DNA of 64,000 bases from Siphonodentalium dalli (lineage: Eukaryota; Mollusca; Scaphopoda; Gadilida; Siphonodentaliidae). The notes under the pieces were generated by a model. That model saw only the letters and a program-made list of their open reading frames with translations. It ran no database searches and was not told the origin of the DNA. This document shows positions 54,539 to 64,000 of the stretch, piece after piece. The translations under genes were made by a program, and so were the position numbers. The stretch is from positions 131,719,917 to 131,783,916 of the forward strand of contig CP136066.1 of assembly GCA_032622095.1 (NCBI GenBank), read 5' to 3'. Numbering within the stretch: position 1 is the stretch's first letter; every line of letters starts with the position of its first letter.

Positions 54539-56000
54539 CTACCTACATCCGGGTTTAGACCCAGACAAATATCCAAGTTCTTGGGATGAATATTCCCTTG
54601 CCCGACCCTTCGAAAGATTCCAACCCATTCCCAGTTATATGACGAAATATTCCCCAACTAATATAAGGGGCAATTTCGGTCTTATATCTGACTAAAAGTG
54701 CATGCATGTAGGACATTCTTGGACCCTGGGTCTAAACCAACACATTTTACACCGAATAATGGTTGGATTATTAAATTAGCGTAATTGTATATTTGTGCTA
54801 TCATAACATATTTTCTCAGTCAGAAAATTCCATCTGTTCTAGACGACACTCGAGCGGTCTGGGAAATTACTTATGAAAGCTAATTATTGAAAATGTTACC
54901 AAAATGAGTCAAAGAAAGACGCCAACCCCTTCCACTTTCGCCTCGTCCCTGGTTAATGCAATCCATTATCCACGCAGATGTCCATCATATAACCATAACA
55001 ACAAGTATAACGTCGGCCAAGAAAGCGAATGCGGATAACAATTTCTCTACATCATATATATTGTGCTGCAATTGGCTCACCATACACTACCCGTCGATAT
55101 GCTTAATTCTACCCGTAAAACAGTTTGCGATTTCAAAACGTGTACCGGTACGGGTAGCTACCAGTACCCGTACCGGTACCCGTACCCGTTTGAAATCGCA
55201 AACTCGCTATTATCTTCGTTATAAATCAGCTAAACTTTGGATAAGAGAATCTGCTTAATTGTAGCCGATGAACTCCATGCTGAGCTGGATTTTGAGCTGC
55301 TGAACTTGAATGACGGTTGATGAAATGGTGTTCTCTCACAGTATTTGGCTATACACCATCTTTTGAAAATAATTTACACTACATATGCAACATAATATCT
55401 TCGTTATAATTGTGTTCAGGAGAATCTGATGGGCTGAACACGATGAACTGCTGAACGGGTTTCATGAACTGCTGAACTTGGGTATAGATGTCGGTCAAAT
55501 GGTGTTTCCTCGCTGTATTTGTGTATAACCCATCGACTACGAGTCATTTCCACAACCAACACCGACTGTCTTCGTTATAATTGAGTAATAAAGTGCGTTA
55601 GGGAGAATCCGAACTGTAGCCAATGCATGAACTTCTGAATGGATTTGAATTGAGGTCGATCATATAGTGTCCTCTCACTGTATTGTGCTATATATAGCCC
55701 ATATTTTACAAGTCATTTACACAACAGCCATGCAACCTTATATCTTCCATATAAATTAGTGAAACTGCGTTTGGAGAATCTGCTGAGTTGCTGACCGGGT
55801 AAAATGGTTTCCCCTCCCTGCATCGTGATATAACCCATATATTACATATCATTTGCACAACCTACAACCTACTATCTTCGTTATAATTGAGTCAAAACTG
55901 AATTCGGGGAATCCGCTGGTCAGCATTCCAGTATGCAAACTGCTAATCGGCAGACTCGGCATTTTATAGGTACACCCCCAATAACACAACGGTTGAAGAA

Positions 56001-56405
56001 ATGCTGCAGATAAAACGCCAGAACTTCTCTCCTGGCGTGCAATGTTATACGCGAACTAAGAAAATCTCGAAACGAACGCAATATTTATTTCATGACGTCA
56101 ATTCCGAAAGGTCGTATAACATAAACAACCTTCTAGAACTAAGAAATCTAACAATGAAAAATAGACATATTTTCACATGTCAAATAAAGTCAGTTTCTCA
56201 TTGGATAATTGGGTGCGGAAGCAATTTTTCGGATGTATTCAGACCCGTAGAATTCGATGGCGCCAAAAAGTTATTTCGCTCCAAAACCCGTATACGACCT
56301 TTTCGAACCAAACCGACGATTTCGAATCGGGGTTTTGGACCACCTGGACTGCAACACCTACGCCAAGCTGCGACAGAGTTCAGTCCTATCGCTACTCTGG
56401 ACTGA
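56001..56405 (+). CDS. Unrecognised open frame of 134 codons
   Basis: ATG at 56001, stop at 56405. The peptide is basic in its middle (KKLFRSKTRIRPFRTKPT) and I recognise no family. A second frame (56177-56443, 88 codons) overlaps it, and AATAAAA follows at 56431. No splice structure, upstream promoter or homologue can be argued from sequence alone. It lies just past the satellite array. It could be a chance ORF, an exon of an unknown gene or part of a repeat. Confidence 0.2.
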   Translation: MLQIKRQNFSPGVQCYTRTKKISKRTQYLFHDVNSERSYNINNLLELRNLTMKNRHIFTCQIKSVSHWIIGCGSNFSDVFRPVEFDGAKKLFRSKTRIRPFRTKPTISNRGFGPPGLQHLRQAATEFSPIATLD

Positions 56406-57233
56406 CCGCGTGGCATCGTGTATATTTTCATAATAAAATCTAATATTGTTTTTATTTAAGTTTTTTGTCAGTTACAATTCATTCTGGCTTGATGTAGCCA
56501 ATTTTCAAATTAATATGGAAGTTCGGTTTCACAGAATAATGCAGAATGAATTGTAAACCGACAAAAGTCTCAAATATTCCCGCACCGGACGTTGAACCTA
56601 CGCCCACCGGTATAAAACGGGTCAGCCCGAAAATTCACTTCTACAAAAAAGATTCGGGAGTGAGTTTTAAGTCTAATTCCAACAAAAAAGGCCAGACTTG
56701 GTCGAAAATTAATAATTGGCCTATAATAATCTCGTTCATAATTGCATTATCACAATTTAGTTGGCCTTTCAACTAAAAGTTAGATGCATGGCGTTTGTCG
56801 TGTAAGTACATGTAACTCACTCATTCGATTACCTCTATAATGAAAGTCAGTAACGGAACAATTATGATAGGCTTAATGCGATCAGATAAGTGCTGAGCCT
56901 CGTACAATCGCTGGTTTGATTGTAGGTCGTTTAACGTCCCCTGGGATGAATGTCATACAAAATGCATAATGTGCTATTGTTGATCTTGTCAGTGTATTGG
57001 GCGTGTGCAGTCATTTCGCTGCCACTCGGCCATGATCTCCATGGGTAATACAATGTTTGCTATAGATAAGGGTTTCTTCTCCGCCTTCCGATGTTGAGAT
57101 CGACTCGTTGCGGAATTAGGCAAACTTGTTTTGATAGCATGTAATTCACTTCGAAGTTCCTGTGACTTAAACGAATCCAAACATATTCAGCGGTATAAGG
57201 TAAGCGTCCATGAGTGTCGTTAGATTACATTTT
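56406..57233. other. No recognisable gene
   Basis: A 76-codon plus-strand frame at 56546-56776 is Ser/Lys/Pro-rich with a hydrophobic end and matches nothing I know. Otherwise nothing. Confidence 0.35.
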
Positions 57234-57910
57234 ACGTGCCAAATACACAAGTACATGTGTTTTGTGCGAGTCTTTTCTCGCGGTTGACGTGCATGCAATC
57301 ATCGAGGTTGGTCGCCCCAAATGATTACGGTGGCTCTGGCTCGACCTATTTCTAATCAAAAGAAGATCCCTTTATTGTACAACACCAAGTGGATAACTAA
57401 TTGGCGAGCTTGGTTGTTTCTTGGAGGTCAAATGGTATCCCCTCGTTGTATTTTGTTGCAAGTCACCGATTACAAGTCACTTACACAACATTAACCCGAC
57501 TGTCCTTGTTATTATTGAGTTAAACTGCGTTGCATGGGGGAGAATCTGTTGAACTGCATCCGTTAAACTCGATTTTGAACTGCTGAACTGACATGGTTGT
57601 CGGTCAAATGGTGTTCCCTCTTTGTGTTTGGTTATAACCCATGGATTACAAGCCATTTCACAACATACAACATAATATCGTCGTAATAAATTTGTTAAAC
57701 TGCGCTCGGGAGAATTTTACGTACCCAATATATACACAAGTACATGTGTTGTTTGGTGCCAGTCTTTTCTCGCGGTTGACGTGCATGCAGACATCGAGGT
57801 TGGTCGCCCAAATGATTATAGTGGCTCTGGCTCGACCTAATTATAATCAAAAGAAGATCCCTATAGTGTACAACACCAAGTGGATAACTAACTGGCGAGT
57901 TTGGTTGTTT
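57234..57910. repeat. Direct repeats of about 190 bp flanking a satellite dimer
   Basis: 57234-57420 and 57718-57910 share TTTTCTCGCGGTTGACGTGC, ATCGAGGTTGGTCGCCC, TGGCTCTGGCTCGACCTA and CAACACCAAGTGGATAACTA. Between them, 57421-57717 is about two satellite monomers nearly identical to 49416-49705, much closer to those than neighbouring monomers are to each other. Confidence 0.82.
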
Positions 57911-58350
57911 GTTTGAATAATTATATAAGTAATTACTCGATTAATCACATGCAGTTGTAATCGAAACGATTGAAAACAAATTATCTAATAGACTTAACGC
58001 GTGAGATGTGTTGGTTATTTCTTATAAGTTAATCGCATTATTATCTACAACGCGTACCTTCCACAAGTTATTTTAAATTGGTATTCAAAATGTTTTTGTT
58101 ATATCTTCATGTGTTTGGTTGAAACATTTCTTATAAGTTAATCACTATTCAGTTGTGGGAAAGTTCATTTTATTGGTCAGCCGCGCTTTCTATAAATACG
58201 CGTGAATAGTACCAGCAATCGATCTCGTTAACTTTGTCGAGATATATATTCCAAATTGATAATTAAGCGGCAGCCAAATGTAACTTCCATCAGTCCATCG
58301 AATGACGGATTATGATTAAATTATGAACTTATGTATTGACACGTTATCAA
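57911..58350. other. No recognisable gene
   Basis: AT-rich. TTTCTTATAAGTTAATC occurs twice (58018 and 58128), a small direct repeat. Confidence 0.4.
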
Positions 58351-58791
58351 CTATGTTCATGTACCCACAAGTCAACAATAATCAACTTGAGTGTCCTGGA
58401 AATGATCTCTTCACCAACTCGAAAACTCACTTAGTTTTTCTAACCGGAAATACGATATCCCTGCCAATATCACAATGCCGTCTGTGGTTAGATGTCGTAC
58501 CGATGCGCCGTACACAGAAAGAAAGTTCAAATATTTAAAATCTGAATTAATATATTAATTTGAACATATATTCCATTAATCCCAATTTACATGTCAGTTA
58601 TTGGGAGTGCATGTGGTGTACGAAAGACGTGTAAATGAAGCGAGCGAGATGTGAGCGAATTGGAAGATGTCACTTGATATATAATAATATGTACCTCTGT
58701 TTATGTTTACATTCCTTCATTGATGTATGTTTATTCCAATAAAAAAATTTAAAAAAATTAAATGAAACAAATTAAAAAAAACTATATTCAT
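58351..58791 (+). mobile_element. L1-like 3' tail insertion with 10-bp target duplication
   Basis: Body 58361-58781, the plus-strand equivalent of the L1 3' UTR at 7753-8150, ending in an A-rich tail (58738-58781). CTATGTTCAT at 58351-58360 and CTATATTCAT at 58782-58791 are the target duplication (one mismatch). Heavily 5'-truncated; the short ORF at 58323-58538 is 3' UTR. Confidence 0.88.
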
Positions 58792-60289
58792 CAGTATTCA
58801 TAACTTAAATCATAACACTCATATACTATGCTTTATTAAATAAATTCAAAAAATCAATTTATTTATACACACAGATGGTAATATGTGAATTTAATGGGAA
58901 CATTTACTATTATGTTTCCAGAGAACTTCTTTGAAATGTTCCTGACTATATGTTATGTGCGGGTGTTTCGTGTCTGTTGCGTCCCATCCTGCACCTGGTG
59001 AAACATTTTCATAATGTATTTATAATACTAATATAAAAATATGTTCTCCTAATGGAGGTTATAATAAACATCATCATCAATGACGTTTCCATTTCATGCG
59101 ACTGAATTCAATTAGTATATCTGTACTTCTCTTCTCTATATATCCGATTCCATTTTTCATTCAATTTGATTCCAAACGTTAAATCCGATTTATTTAGAAA
59201 ATTATAAAACACTGACAGCATCTCCACATTATATTGATTCGTTTAATTGAATTATCACTCCGAGAAACTTAAAATCCACGTTCAATCCACTATAAGTTAA
59301 ACCCCCATATACTCTGTTATTTAACTCCATGTGTGTTGTGCCGGTCTTTGAAAAGCCAATGGATTACGTCTCTATAGATCTTTGATTCAGTTTTGTTTTC
59401 TGTATTGATTGGATTCCCTTCATTCCAAATTCCCATTTGTTATTGTTCAGAGCATGCGCGATTTCAACAACAAATTTCATAATACAGAATACACGCGACA
59501 TATTCATAATACAGAATACAGGCGGCATATATTCATAATACAGAATACAGGCGACACATTCATAACTCATTGTACTCATCGCAATCTGATAGACATCATA
59601 TTCGAGTGTGTATCAGTCAAAACGATATCTATTAGTCCTACTGGTTATTCTTTCGCATTTTGTTGTTTTATAACCACAAATAAATACTACGATTCACACA
59701 AACGTTTACTACGCCAGACCTGCATTCCTTATTTTGAAACGATTTATTTCGTTATCTGGGAAAGCCCCATTGTCCAAGAAAATTAAAACTGAATCACAGA
59801 TCTAAAGACGTAAATCTGTTAGAATTTCCGTCGGGTTTTAAAAGAGACTGGTGTTGTTTGTACGTTATATTGGGGGATATAAAACATGTTGCACCTGATC
59901 TTATGCATATTTTGCAGAATTGGAAAATTCATGCCAATTTACAAATCGTAGATTATCTATGGCATTCGCTGTATATATAGATAATCACCTTACATATCGT
60001 CCGGTGGGAGAGCATTGGAGCGAGAGAGGGCGAGAGCGGTCAATGGTTGACAAAGAATGTTAAGCTACATGCCTTTATAACAGTATAGTTACGCCCACAT
60101 ATTATGCATTATAATGAATGCTCACTGTATTGTAGTTGCAATATATATTTAGTATATGTCAAAATGTGGATCACTCGGACAAATATTTTGACATGGGTAA
60201 AATTCGCTTATAATTCAATAATGAGGGTCTTCCCCAATGCTTCACATTGACAGCGGTGTCTGCGATTGATTCAGAAAATTTATATATTA
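58792..60289. other. No recognisable gene; small tandem repeat at 59475-59560
   Basis: CATAATACAGAATACA(C/G)GCG recurs three times, about 28-30 bases apart, inside a 125-codon frame (59409-59786) that I do not recognise. The sequence around 59030-59090 (ATGGAGGTTATAATAAACATC) may be another LINE tail, but this is weak. Confidence 0.4.
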
Positions 60290-60560
60290 TTTTTTAACTG
60301 ACTTCTATTGAGTTGGAATTGATTCTTGGTTGTAATTCGACCTTTATTAATTTATAATTGACGGGTATTTAATTTAAAAGGACTGCTGTTAAGCTGGAGT
60401 TGACTTATTAGCTGTAATTCGGTCTTTATTAATAAAACTGGACATCTATTAACTTTAAAACGACTTCTATAAAGTTGGAATTGACTACTTGGCTGTAATT
60501 TGGTCTTTATTAATTTTCATTTAACTTCTAATAAGTTGGAATTCACCTATTTATTATTAG
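60290..60560. repeat. Three degenerate tandem units of about 110 bp
   Basis: Recurring words: GACTTCTAT(T/A)(G/A)AGTTGGAATTGA, TTGG(T/C)TGTAATT(C/T)G and TCTTTATTAAT. Confidence 0.7.
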
Positions 60561-60774
60561 CTAACGCCTATTGATTTAGTTGACGTACTGTTTACCAAAA
60601 TGACCGCCCATACATATGGTCTGAAATGTCAAACTGATGTTATGTCAGGTACGTAATTGAAATGTTGAAATTTTTTACCAAAGTTGTCGGAGATACAGCC
60701 CTTGTGGGTTATCGCGACATTGTGTATACCAGCTTGTTGGCCATCTGCCTTGCTGTTTTTATCACTAGAGTCTG

Positions 60775-60905
60775 ATCAATAATAATGCCTAGTTTAGATT
60801 TTAACTTCTCCGCCTCTCGATATAATAAGACTCAATAATAGTGCCATGTTTAGATTTTAACTTCTCCGTCTCTCGATATAATAATTGAGACTCAATTGGG
60901 TTGCG
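60775..60905. repeat. Two-unit direct repeat, about 58 bp
   Basis: TTTAGATTTTAACTTCTCCG followed by (C/T)CTCTCGATATAATAA occurs at about 60794 and 60851. Confidence 0.85.
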
Positions 60906-63450
60906 ATCATTATCGAGATCTTTCAATTCAAGTATCACATTTGAACCCTTGAAAGGCAGCTATGAATAGTGCTCTAAATGAAATTATCCTGCACATTCAT
61001 CTAACGGTTTGATACCAATGAGTACACGATTTCCATTTAACATTCTTGTTTAGGATATACACAAAGTGTAAACATGGGAAATAGCAATTATCAATTATAG
61101 CCAAGAATTCAAATCTATTTCGAGAGCCTTTCGGCATACTTGTTGAGTTTATTCTAATGGGAACAAACATTGTGGTCTTACTGCCAACAAGTAACAGCAT
61201 ATGTCCTTGACATGATATTATCCAATGAGTCCACCCATCGTTTATTGATACTTATTTATATTTATGACCACCCAACAACTTGAGGCGAGTCAGGCGACCT
61301 ATATATTTTGGATCTAAACATGCCATCGGACTCTCTATCATGCGTATTTACATGTCAGTGTTACTCAAACCTTAGGTAGTTTATTCTGGGTATCCGTCCG
61401 TCCTATCTACTGCATGCATGGTTGCCCATCCGTGTGTATGTTATGTTTTTCCATCGACTAGTTTTCGATTCCGCTTATAATACGAATGTCAAAACATCAT
61501 TTGATCACACGGACATGGCGAATTAATTTCTACTTTAACGGTATATATGCAGTCTGATATTAAAAGGAAAAATATATTTCGAGAGTTTACACCTCTGCAG
61601 TTAAGGACACAGTTTCCTGACAAAGATAGTAATTAATAGAATGCACTCAATGGAGCTGCCTATACTTGCGCCCATCACACGTTTGGCATGTTTTGTGGTG
61701 TCTTGTCAACAACAGTTTGAACCACGGGTGCTGGCCCCTCGTTTGAGAGATCGATACAAAATCTGGATATCAAATTTCAGTTCATCCATCGCTGAAATAT
61801 TTGTGTGTACAGACAGAATATCTCTGTTATCATGTTCTCAAAGTGCAGCTGTATATATGTTATCTCCAGTTGATCTATTACACTATTGATGTTCTTAGTA
61901 ATACCGTACGAGTTGTTTGAAATATTTATAGAACAATATAGACATAGCTGATATGAAGGGTGTGGAGACGATTGGTTGCCGATGATGCTATATATTATAT
62001 ACCAATGGGTTAAATTACTAGTTTAACTAGAATGAATTGTGTATGCCATTGCACTTCAGCGGCAAAAACCATCGAAGTCAATTACAAATACCGACACAAT
62101 TAGTCTTTGATTAAAAGTGTGTAAATGTGAAGATCCCCTTAGCGACCGATCTACGGTCTTCGGGAACATATCATCAAAATGTCTATTGCGTTCAGAATGA
62201 GAAAGCTTGTTTTCCCAGTTAATAAATAAGGCATTTTAATAATCCATGTTTCCACATTCACATTTTTCAGTGTAATTGTTTCTCAATTGAACCATGTGCT
62301 CGACTGTTTGACCGGACATGGTTTATAAATATGCATCAGGATATTTCGGAAATGTTTTGAACTTCGAAGAAAGTTTCCAGAAATATGTTCGCACCTCACT
62401 GTCACTGCGGAAGAAAAAAAAGATTCCGCACACTTTTAGACTTGATCTCAACTCGTTTCCCGAGTTTCAAGTTACAAAAAAATACGAGTCTCAGCTGTCT
62501 GGACATCGACGCAATCATGTCTGGTGTTTTGCGCGCCCTGTGACGTCCTGATGTGCGTCGTGACGTCATTGCGTCTTTATCGGTTTCCAGAAAGAAATCT
62601 TTCAATATTGTTCTTTTATGAACGATTTATTACCAAAATAAAACCAGATAACAATGCAATTTAAGTATATACGTGGATTTAATTTACAATTGGTGCAACC
62701 ATTTCATATTAGCGCATGTGCATTCTTTAGATTATGTACTTCCGGTATGACTTAACATATTCACGGAAGGACAGATAAACAGATAAACAGATATCCGGAC
62801 CGAAAACATTACTTGCGTCCAGCATGGACTGGTGCAATTAATAATTAAAGTACATGAATATATATAAGTCTTATAATTAGACACTATCATAACTATAGGC
62901 CTACGGCTAATAATTAAGTGTTTTTTTCGTATCAAGAACTACTGCAAAATTGATTATTTTTTTTTGCAAGAGCGCAATTTATATAACCATGATATCATAT
63001 ATACGAAGACCCTGAGAATAAACTTAATTTTGTTCTTGATTTAAGAAATTGCATCATCATTTTCAATCAGAAAGACAACCACTCATAAAATACTTAATTG
63101 TATTTTAGATTGCACATGTCATGCTCGTTGACACATGTTACATGTCCATAACCAAACCCACCAATGTGGCCTAGATCATGCAACTTGTGGACTTAATCTA
63201 CTCCAATACACTGTTTTGGGGACAGTTGGCCTTCCCGGATTTGGGCTCCCATACATGTAACCGATAACAAAAAAAAACTCTGTATATTTCCGTGTTTAAG
63301 AGTTAAACATTTAGTAGTTGTTAACAAATATTATCGATCAATTTACAATCGCATCATAAAACTTCAGCTTCGGTAAGTATTAACCATTATACTTTATATT
63401 GGACATTATTACTGAGCCATTTGCCCATAATTTTGTCTATTATTGTATTT
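60906..63450. other. No recognisable gene
   Basis: ORFs at 61641-61889 and 62318-62551 (the latter with a KKKKIP basic patch) match nothing I know. The strand-opposed ORFs over the same DNA are equally good, which argues against coding. Confidence 0.4.
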
Positions 63451-63454
63451 GGTG

Positions 63455-64000
63455 GCATGCATGTGGATATTGTACGTTTGTAAACATGGATGTGGATAGA
63501 TTACGTTTGTAAACATGTAAGTGGATATTTGTTCGTGGCCATGCAGGTGGATATTGTACGTTTGTAAACATGTGTGTGGATATTGTACGTTTGTAAACAT
63601 GTAGGTGGATATTTTACGTTTTTAGCCATGCAGGTGGATAGATTACGTTTGTAGCCATGCAGTTGGATATTTTACGTTTGTAGCCATGAAGGTGGATATT
63701 TTACGCGTGTAACCATGCAGGTGGATATTTTACGTTTGTAGCCATGCATGTGGATATTTTACGTTTGTAGACATGTAGGTGGATACTTTACGTTTTTAGC
63801 CATGCAGTTGGATATTTTACGTTTGTAGCCATGCATGTGGATATTTTACGTTTGTAGACATGTAGGTGGATATTTTACGTTTGTATCCATGCATGTGGAT
63901 ATTTTACGTTTGTAGACATGTAAGTGGATATTTTACGTTTGTAGCCATGCAGGTGGGTATTTTACGTTTGTATCCATACAGGTGGATATTTCCTTTGGTG
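63455..64000. repeat. 29-bp minisatellite running off the right edge
   Basis: Unit built of CATG(C/T)A(G/T)GTGGATATT followed by TTACGTTTGTAG(A/C). About 18 units to the window end, with early units using TTGTACG or AGATTACG in place of TTTTACG. ORFs on the minus strand (63600-63409) only reflect the repeat. Confidence 0.93.

Larger units (their letters stand above)
52280..55207 (-). mobile_element. TA-flanked inverted-repeat element B, copy 2 (inverted)
   Basis: It begins GCGAGTTTGCGATACCCGTC and ends TTTGAAATCGCAAACTCGC between TA dinucleotides (52278-52279; 55208-55209). Along its length it is the reverse complement of copy 1. Examples: 52400-52640 matches 51770-52070, 53500-53830 matches 50920-51250, and 54540-54790 matches 50290-50500. 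Differences are insertions: a 59-bp piece at 52657-52715 and a GTCCGTCC element at about 53840-54538, both absent from copy 1, while the LINE tail of copy 1 is absent here. Confidence 0.82.
49200..55960. repeat. Satellite array, monomers about 165-175 bp, interrupted by two transposon copies
   Basis: The monomer contains GTCAAATGGTGTTCCCTC, TGTATTTGGTTATAACCCAT, TACAAGTCATTT.CACAAC, TATCTTCGTTATAATTGAGT and TAAACTGCGTTCGGGAGAAT, then CTGAACTGCTGAAC. Anchor words fall near 49231, 49423, 49594, 49804, 52222, 55322, 55492, 55656 and 55800. The last four are 145-170 bases apart; spacing is larger where indels occur. Monomers are diverged from one another. The array is split by inverted element copies at 49879-52119 and 52280-55207; between them only one monomer (52122-52277) remains. 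Confidence 0.85.

Noticed and set aside
56198-56431. Minus-strand ORF opposite the 134-codon frame
   Set aside because: Equal-quality antisense frame; cited as a reason for low confidence in the plus-strand ORF.

Overview
This is intergenic, repeat-dominated DNA from a eukaryotic nuclear genome. The evidence is decayed non-LTR retrotransposons (LINEs) with APE-type endonuclease and reverse-transcriptase domains, a tRNA-derived SINE, MITE-like hairpins, minisatellites, satellite DNA, frequent ATACATGTAT-type AT-rich tracts, and no operon-like gene packing. The mix of CR1/L2-like LINEs, L1-like LINEs, GTCCGTCC-bearing repeats and MADF-bearing mobile DNA fits a marine invertebrate. A lophotrochozoan (mollusc-like) is my guess, not a demonstration. 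I found no host protein-coding gene, rRNA or tRNA gene that I can defend.

Layout. 1-3830 (minus): a nearly open LINE (ORF1 tail, endonuclease, RT) broken by one TGA, running off the left edge. 4035-4567 (minus): tail of a CR1/L2-like RT. 6168-17060: one plus-strand CR1/L2-like LINE opened by successive insertions. These are a hairpin plus a 903-bp inverted-repeat segment (6583-7629) and a minus-strand L1-like LINE (7731-15226). The L1 is itself split by a hAT-like element (10114-11340) and by a 3.27-kb insertion (11422-14693). 17296-25300: palindromic MITEs, AT-rich DNA, an E-box cluster, a roughly 160-bp tandem array, and a SINE with target duplications. 26240-29390 and 32490-33990: two paralogous copies of a complex repeat (A1, A2). 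A2 supplies empty sites for two DNA transposons present only in A1. Between them lies a CR1/L2-like RT C-terminus (30127-32292). 34080-36275: two LINE 3' tails, a 259-bp tandem duplication and a LINE endonuclease fragment. 38540-38994: a 13-unit 35-bp minisatellite. 39625-43529: a foldback-like element with arms of about 1.1 kb and a minisatellite core. 44700-47345: CGCGCG-rich elements with MADF-domain remnants. 47989-48680: another LINE endonuclease. 49200-55960: a satellite of about 170-bp monomers interrupted by two inverted copies of one TA-flanked element. 57234-58781: duplicated satellite dimer and an L1 tail with target duplication. 59400-64000: short tandem repeats, ending in a 29-bp minisatellite that leaves the window.

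The sequence does not describe a functioning pathway. It is a layered record of transposition. Because several repeats occur twice, one copy often shows the uninterrupted sequence that the other has had inserted into it, so order of events, target duplications and exact element ends can be read directly. The most unusual items are the four-level nest at 6-17 kb, the inverted element pair inside satellite DNA at 50-55 kb, the 4-kb foldback structure at 40-43 kb, and decayed 2A-like (NPGP-type) leaders at the N-termini of two LINE endonuclease ORFs.
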